DNA from: Mimachlamys varia
Taxonomy: Eukaryota > Mollusca > Bivalvia > Pectinida > Pectinidae
Assembly: GCA_947623455.1 (NCBI GenBank)
Contig: OX392540.1
Span: forward strand, 9,007,432-9,071,431
Reading direction: 5' to 3'
Length of the DNA: 64,000 bases
The notes beneath the pieces were generated by a model. That model worked only from the letters and a program-made list of their open reading frames with translations, was not told the origin of the DNA and did not search any database. Each line of letters begins with the position of its first letter. Within the stretch, counting starts at the first letter, position 1. A program made the position numbers and the translations under genes. This document shows positions 57,201 through 64,000 of this stretch, in pieces.

Positions 57201-60200
57201 CTAACATCCGGGCCAACAAATGTGATTAATATAAGTTGTATAACTTGTTTCATAATTGTTGTAAAATAAATCAAGTTTATATAAAAAGCTATAATATTTA
57301 ACATATATTACAGGTTATGTTGAGTTATTTCAACTTTTCGCGGAACCACATTGCGTATTTGCAACTGCAAAATATAGACATTATGTAGAAAATGCATTTC
57401 TGTCGTAAACTGTTGTTTTGGCCGGAGATCTTCTCCTACAGTTTGTAACTGATATCTTTCAAACTTATTAGGCTTAATCATCATGACATGAAGTTTTGTT
57501 TTGCTGAATAACAGTTCAATTATATAATATTTACTAGAGCTATGGTCCTTTGAAACTTTTTTGTATTTGATTCAATTCCTCTAAAATTTGGTATGATACT
57601 TCAAAAAATGATGGGTGGTCGGGTGGTGCAGTGGATAGCGCACTTGCCTTTCACCAATGCGGCCGGGGTTCGATTCCCCGACCGGACGTGAAAAGGTATG
57701 GGGTCACCTGCTCGACCACGTGGGTTTTCTCCAGGTACTCCGGTTTCCTCCCACAATAAGACCCCTTGCGCGCTAACATCCGGGCCAACAAATGTGATTA
57801 ATATAAGTTGTATAACTTGTTTCATAATTGTTGTAAAATAAATCAAGTTTATATAAAAAGCTATAATATTTAACATATATTACAGGTTATGTTGAGTTAT
57901 TTCAACTTTTCACGGAACCACATTGCGTATTTGCAACTGCAAAATATAGACATTATGTAGAAAATGCATTTCTGTCGTAAACTGTTGTTTTGGCCGGAGA
58001 TCTTCTCCTACAGTTTGTAACTGATATCTTTCAAACTTATTAGGCTTAATCATCATGACATGAAGTTTTGTTTTGCTGAATAACAGTTCAATTATATAAT
58101 ATTTACTAGAGCTATGGTCCTTTGAAACGTTTTTGTATTTGATTCAATTCCTCTAAAATTTGGTATGATACTTCAAAAAATGATGGGTGGTCGGGTGGTG
58201 CAGTGGATAGCGCACTTGCCTTTCACCAATGCGGCCGGGGTTCGATTCCCCGACCGGACGTGAAAAGGTATGGGGTCACCTGCTCGACCACGTGGGTTTT
58301 CTCCAGGTACTCCGGTTTCCTCCCACAATAAGACCCCTCGCGCGCTAACATCCGGGCCAACAAATGTGATTAATATAAGTTGTATAACTTGTTTCATAAT
58401 TGTTGTAAAATAAATCAAGTTTATATAAAAAGCTATAATATTTAACATATATTACAGGTTATGTTGAGTTATTTCAACTTTTCGCGGAACTACATTGCAT
58501 ATTTGCAACTGCAAAATATAGACATTATGTAGAAAATGCATTTCTGTCGTAAACTGTTGTTTTGGCCAGAGATCTTCTCCTACAGTTTGTAACTGATATC
58601 TTTCAAACTTATTAGGCTTAATCATCATGACATGAAGTTTTGTTTTGCTGAATAACAGTTCAATTATATAATATTTACTAGAGCTATGGTCCTTTGAAAC
58701 TTTTTTGTATTTGATTCAATTCCTCTAAAATTTGGTATGATACTTCAAAAAATGATGGGTGGTCGGGTGGTGCAGTGGATAGCGCACTTGCCTTTCACCA
58801 ATGCGGCCGGGGTTCGATTCCCCGACCGGACGTGAAAAGGTATGGGGTCACCTGCTCGACCACGTGGGTTTTCTCCGGGTACTCCGGTTTCCTCCCACAA
58901 TAAGACCCCTCGCGCGCTAACATCCGGGCCAACAAATGTGATTAATATAAGTTGTATAACTTGTTTCATAATTGTTGTAAAATAAATCAAGTTTATATAA
59001 AAAGCTATAATATTTAACATATATTACAGGTTATGTTGAGTTATTTCAACTTTTCGCGGAACCACATTGCGTATTTGCAACTGCAAAATATAGACATTAT
59101 GTAGAAAATGCATTTCTGTCGTAAACTGTTGTTTTGGCCAGAGATCTTCTCCTACAGTTTGTAACTGATATCTTTCAAACTTATTAGGCTTAATCATCAT
59201 GACATGAAGTTTTGTTTTGCTGAATAACAGTTCAATTATATAATATTTACTAGAGCTATGGTCCTTTGAAACTTTTTTGTATTTGATTCAATTCCTCTAA
59301 AATTTGGTATGATACTTCAAAAAATGATGGGTGGTCGGGTGGTGCAGTGGATAGCGCACTTGCCTTTCACCAATGCGGCCGGGGTTCGATTCCCCGACCG
59401 GACGTGAAAAGGTATGGGGTCACCTGCTCGACCACGTGGGTTTTCTCCGGGTACTCCGGTTTCCTCCCACAATAAGACCCCTCGCGCGCTAACATCCGGG
59501 CCAACAAATGTGATTAATATAAGTTGTATAACTTGTTTCATAATTGTTGTAAAATAAATCAAGTTTATATAAAAAGCTATAATATTTAACATATATTACA
59601 GGTTATTTTGAGTTATTTCAACTTTTCGCGGAACCACATTGCGTATTTGCAACTGCCAAATATAGACATTATGTAGAAAATGCATTTCTGTCGTAAACTG
59701 TTGTTTTGGCCAGAGATCTTCTCCTACAGTTTGTAACTGATATCTTTCAAACTTATTAGGCTTAATCATCATGACATGAAGTTTTGTTTTGCTGAATAAC
59801 AGTTCAATTATATAATATTTACTAGAGCTATGGTCCTTTGAAACTTTTTTGTATTTGATTCAATTCCTCTAAAATTTGGTATGATACTTCAAAAAATGAT
59901 GGGTGGTCGGGTGGTGCAGTGGATAGCGCACTTGCCTTTCACCAATGCGGCCGGGGTTCGATTCCCCGACCGGACGTGAAAAGGTATGGGGTCACCTGCT
60001 CGACCACGTGGGTTTTCTCCAGGTACTCCGGTTTCCTCCCACAATAAGACCCCTTGCGCGCTAACATCCGGGCCAACAAATGTGATTAATATAAGTTGTA
60101 TAACTTGTTTCATAATTGTTGTAAAATAAATCAAGTTTATATAAAAAGCTATAATATTTAACATATATTACAGGTTATGTTGAGTTATTTCAACTTTTCA

Positions 60201-63200
60201 CGGAACCACATTGCGTATTTGCAACTGCAAAATATAGACATTATGTAGAAAATGCATTTCTGTCGTAAACTGTTGTTTTGGCCGGAGATCTTCTCCTACA
60301 GTTTGTAACTGATATCTTTCAAACTTATTAGGCTTAATCATCATGACATGAAGTTTTGTTTTGCTGAATAACAGTTCAATTATATAATATTTACTAGAGC
60401 TATGGTCCTTTGAAACGTTTTTGTATTTGATTCAATTCCTCTAAAATTTGGTATGATACTTCAAAAAATTATGGGTGGTCGGGTGGTGCAGTGGATAGCG
60501 CACTTGCCTTTCACCAATGCGGCCGGGGTTCGATTCCCCGACCGGACGTGAAAAGGTATGGGGTCACCTGCTCGACCGCGTGGGTTTTCTCCAGGTACTC
60601 CGGTTTCCTCCCACAATAAGACCCCTCGCGCGCTAACATCCGGGCCAACAAATGTGATTAATATAAGTTGTATAACTTGTTTCATAATTGTTGTAAAATA
60701 AATCAAGTTTATATAAAAAGCTATAATATTTAACATATATTACAGGTTATGTTGAGTTATTTCAACTTTTCGCGGAACTACATTGCATATTTGCAACTGC
60801 AAAATATAGACATTATGTAGAAAATGCATTTCTGTCGTAAACTGTTGTTTTTGCCGGAGATCTTCTCCTACAGTTTTTAACTGATATCTTTCAAACTTAT
60901 TAGGCTTAATCATCATGACATGAAGTTTTGTTTTGCTGAATAACAGTTCAATTATATAATATTTACTAGAGCTATGGTCCTTTGAAACTTTTTTGTATTT
61001 GATTCAATTCCTCTAAAATTTGGTATGATACTTCAAAAAATGATGGGTGGTCGGGTGGTGCAGTGGATAGCACACTTGCCTTTCACCAATGCGGCCGGGG
61101 TTCGATTCCCCGACCGGACGTGAAAAGGTATGGGGTCACCTGCTCGACCACGTGGGTTTTCTCCAGGTCCTCCGGTTTCCTCCCACAATAAGACCCCTCG
61201 CGCGCTAACATCCGGGCCAACAAATGTGATTAATATAAGTTGTATAACTTGTTTCATAATTGTTGTAAAATAAATCAAGTTTATATAAAAAGCTATAATA
61301 TTTAACATATATTACAGGTTATGTTGAGTTATTTCAACTTTTCGCGGAACCACATTGCGTATTTGCAACTGCAAAATATAGACATTATGTAGAAAATGCA
61401 TTTCTGTCGTAAACTGTTGTTTTGGCCGGAGATCTTCTCCTACAGTTTGTAACTGATATCTTTCAAACTTATTAGGCTTAATCATCATGACATGAAGTTT
61501 TGTTTTGCTGAATAACAGTTCAATTATATAATATTTACTAGAGCTATGGTCCTTTGAAACTTTTTTGTATTTGATTCAATTCCTCTAAAATTTGGTATGA
61601 TACTTCAAAAAATGATGGGTGGTCGGGTGGTGCAGTGGATAGCGCACTTGCCTTTCACCAATGCGGCCGGGGTTCGATTCCCCGACCGGACGTGAAAAGG
61701 TATGGGGTCACCTGCTCGACCACGTGGGTTTTCTCCGGGTACTCCGGTTTCCTCCCACAATAAGACCCCTCGCGCGCTAACATCCGGGCCAACAAATGTG
61801 ATTAATATAAGTTGTATAACTTGTTTCATAATTGTTGTAAAATAAATCAAGTTTATATAAAAAGCTATAATATTTAACATATATTACAGGTTATGTTGAG
61901 TTATTTCAACTTTTCGCGGAACCACATTGCGTATTTGCAACTGCAAAATATAGACATTATGTAGAAAATGCATTTCTGTCGTAAACTGTTGTTTTGGCCG
62001 GAGATCTTCTCCTACAGTTTGTAACTGATATCTTTCAAACTTATTAGGCTTAATCATCATGACATGAAGTTTTGTTTTGCTGAATAACAGTTCAATTATA
62101 TAATATTTACTAGAGCTATGGTCCTTTGAAACTTTTTTGTATTTGATTCAATTCCTCTAAAATTTGGTATGATACTTCAAAAAATGATGGGTGGTCGGGT
62201 GGTGCAGTGGATAGCGCACTTGCCTTTCACCAATGCGGCCGGGGTTCGATTCCCCGACCGGACGTGAAAAGGTATGGGGTCACCTGCTCGACCACGTGGG
62301 TTTTGTCCAGGTACTCCGGTTTCCTCCCACAATAAGACCCCTCGCGCGCTAACATCCGGGCCAACAAATGTGATTAATATAAGTTGTATAACTTGTTTCA
62401 TAATTGTTGTAAAATAAATCAAGTTTATATAAAAAGCTATAATATTTAACATATATTACAGGTTATGTTGAGTTATTTCAACTTTTCACGGAACCACATT
62501 GCGTATTTGCAACTGCAAAATATAGACATTATGTAGAAAATGCATTTCTGTCGTAAACTGTTGTTTTGGCCGGAGATCTTCTCCTACAGTTTGTAACTGA
62601 TATCTTTCAAACTTATTAGGCTTAATCATCATGACATGAAGTTTTGTTTTGCTGAATAACAGTTCAATTATATAATATTTACTAGAGCTATGGTCCTTTG
62701 AAACTTTTTTGTATTTGATTCAATTCCTCTAAAATTTGGTATGATACTTCAAAAAATTATGGGTGGTCGGGTGGTGCAGTGGATAGCGCACTTGCCTTTC
62801 ACCAATGCGGCCGGGGTTCGATTCCCCGACCGGACGTGAAAAGGTATGGGGTCACCTGCTCGACCACGTGGGTTTTGTCCAGGTACTCCGGTTTCCTCCC
62901 ACAATAAGACCCCTCGCGCGCTAACATCCGGGCCAACAAATGTGATTAATATAAGTTGTATAACTTGTTTCATAATTGTTGTAAAATAAATCAAGTTTAT
63001 ATAAAAAGCTATAATATTTAACATATATTACAGGTTATGTTGAGTTATTTCAACTTTTCGCGGAACTACATTGCATATTTGCAACTGCAAAATATAGACA
63101 TTATGTAGAAAATGCATTTCTGTCGTAAACTGTTGTTTTGGCCAGAGATCTTCTCCTACAGTTTGTAACTGATATCTTTCAAACTTATTAGGCTTAATCA

Positions 63201-64000
63201 TCATGACATGAAGTTTTGTTTTGCTGAATAACAGTTCAATTATATAATATTTACTAGAGCTATGGTCCTTTGAAACTTTTTTGTATTTGATTCAATTCCT
63301 CTAAAATTTGGTATGATACTTCAAAAAATGATGGGTGGTCGGGTGGTGCAGTGGATAGCGCACTTGCCTTTCACCAATGCGGCCGGGGTTCGATTCCCCG
63401 ACCGGACGTGAAAAGGTATGGGGTCACCTGCTCGACCACGTGGGTTTTCTCCGGGTACTCCGGTTTCCTCCCACAATAAGACCCCTCGCGCGCTAACATC
63501 CGGGCCAACAAATGTGATTAATATAAGTTGTATAACTTGTTTCATAATTGTTGTAAAATAAATCAAGTTTATATAAAAAGCTATAATATTTAACATATAT
63601 TACAGGTTATGTTGAGTTATTTCAACTTTTCGCGGAACCACATTGCGTATTTGCAACTGCAAAATATAGACATTATGTAGAAAATGCATTTCTGTCGTAA
63701 ACTGTTGTTTTGGCCAGAGATCTTCTCCTACAGTTTGTAACTGATATCTTTCAAACTTATTAGGCTTAATCATCATGACATGAAGTTTTGTTTTGCTGAA
63801 TAACAGTTCAATTATATAATATTTACTAGAGCTATGGTCCTTTGAAACTTTTTTGTATTTGATTCAATTCCTCTAAAATTTGGTATGATACTTCAAAAAA
63901 TGATGGGTGGTCGGGTGGTGCAGTGGATAGCGCACTTGCCTTTCACCAATGCGGCCGGGGTTCGATTCCCCGACCGGACGTGAAAAGGTATGGGGTCACC
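51270..64000 (+). repeat. 572-bp satellite array, block IV, continues past window
   Basis: Twenty-two heads from 51318 to 63330 at exactly 572 bp, plus a partial unit from 63902 cut by the window end. The segment starting at 54750 repeats 4576 bp later at 59326 (eight units), sharing TTATTTTGAG, TGCGCGC, TTATGGG with CGACCGCGTGG, and GCACACTTGC with CAGGTCCTCC in successive units. The variants at 62186 and 62758 match those that open blocks II and III. Confidence 0.95.

Noticed and set aside
27035..63596. Repeated 91-codon minus-strand ORFs in every satellite unit
   Set aside because: They run antisense through the tRNA-like head and SINE domain, follow the 572-bp repeat exactly, and their variation mirrors the DNA variants with no sign of codon-level constraint. 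They are a by-product of the repeat.
28183..63968. A cluster of true tRNA genes
   Set aside because: The A and B boxes are good, but the acceptor and anticodon stems do not pair cleanly and the head is joined to a SINE domain and tail. SINE heads are the better explanation.
27044..64000. CRISPR array
   Set aside because: The units are 572 bp with no short-repeat/unique-spacer pattern, and the context is clearly eukaryotic.

Overview
This is eukaryotic, AT-rich, repeat-dominated DNA, almost certainly from a mollusc and most likely a bivalve. The evidence is a tRNA-headed SINE with a V-SINE-type central domain of the kind described from molluscs, repeats with GTCCGTCCGTC leaders and GACCCTTCGGGTC hairpins that I recognise from bivalve genomes, many short TIR elements, and no long open reading frame. 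I find no confident protein-coding gene. The repeated 60-91 residue ORFs are by-products of tandem repeats. The only genic candidates are a possible minus-strand first exon with a promoter (9740-9923) and two related CCAAT-box stretches ending at GTAAG-type donors (12409-12556, 15058-15195).

Layout. 1-15 kb: a mosaic of non-autonomous mobile elements. It holds two minus-strand tRNA-derived SINEs, a TA-flanked element with GCAC-rich subterminal repeats, a TIR element that contains a large hairpin and a Helentron-like element, a 1.6-kb hAT-like element, a TTAA-flanked MITE, and a cluster of CAGGGAC-type hAT-like MITEs with target duplications. Three of the cluster's palindromes are only 23-42 bp long. 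15.2-17.7 kb: a second, inverted Helentron-like element. Both Helentron-like copies carry ~145-bp minisatellites in which each good unit holds the palindrome TGACCTTGA-N7-TCAAGGTCA, which matches nuclear-receptor extended half-sites. 18-20.1 kb: two nearly identical 461-bp TIR elements. 21.0-22.9 kb: an early form of the satellite, including a SINE-free module. 23.4-26.8 kb: a composite inverted MITE, a decayed CR1/L2-like LINE end, and a diverged direct duplication.

27.0-64.0 kb: a homogeneous 572-bp tandem satellite with 59 complete tRNA-like heads plus one cut by the window end. Each unit is a ~331-bp backbone module plus a ~241-bp V-SINE-like element with intact Pol III A and B boxes. At three places the array carries the same 1038-bp insert at the same site in the unit. 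That insert is made of three ~340-bp monomers that resemble the SINE-free backbone, so insert and satellite appear to be two branches of one ancestral module. Shared variants define multi-unit blocks copied at multiples of 572 bp, which points to recent amplification by unequal exchange or a similar process.

The window records how a satellite was assembled: a SINE-free module (21009-21290), a SINE-bearing module that still has a segment later lost (26788-27300), early 551-556-bp units, and the final 572-bp array. All family names were assigned by eye and not by database search.
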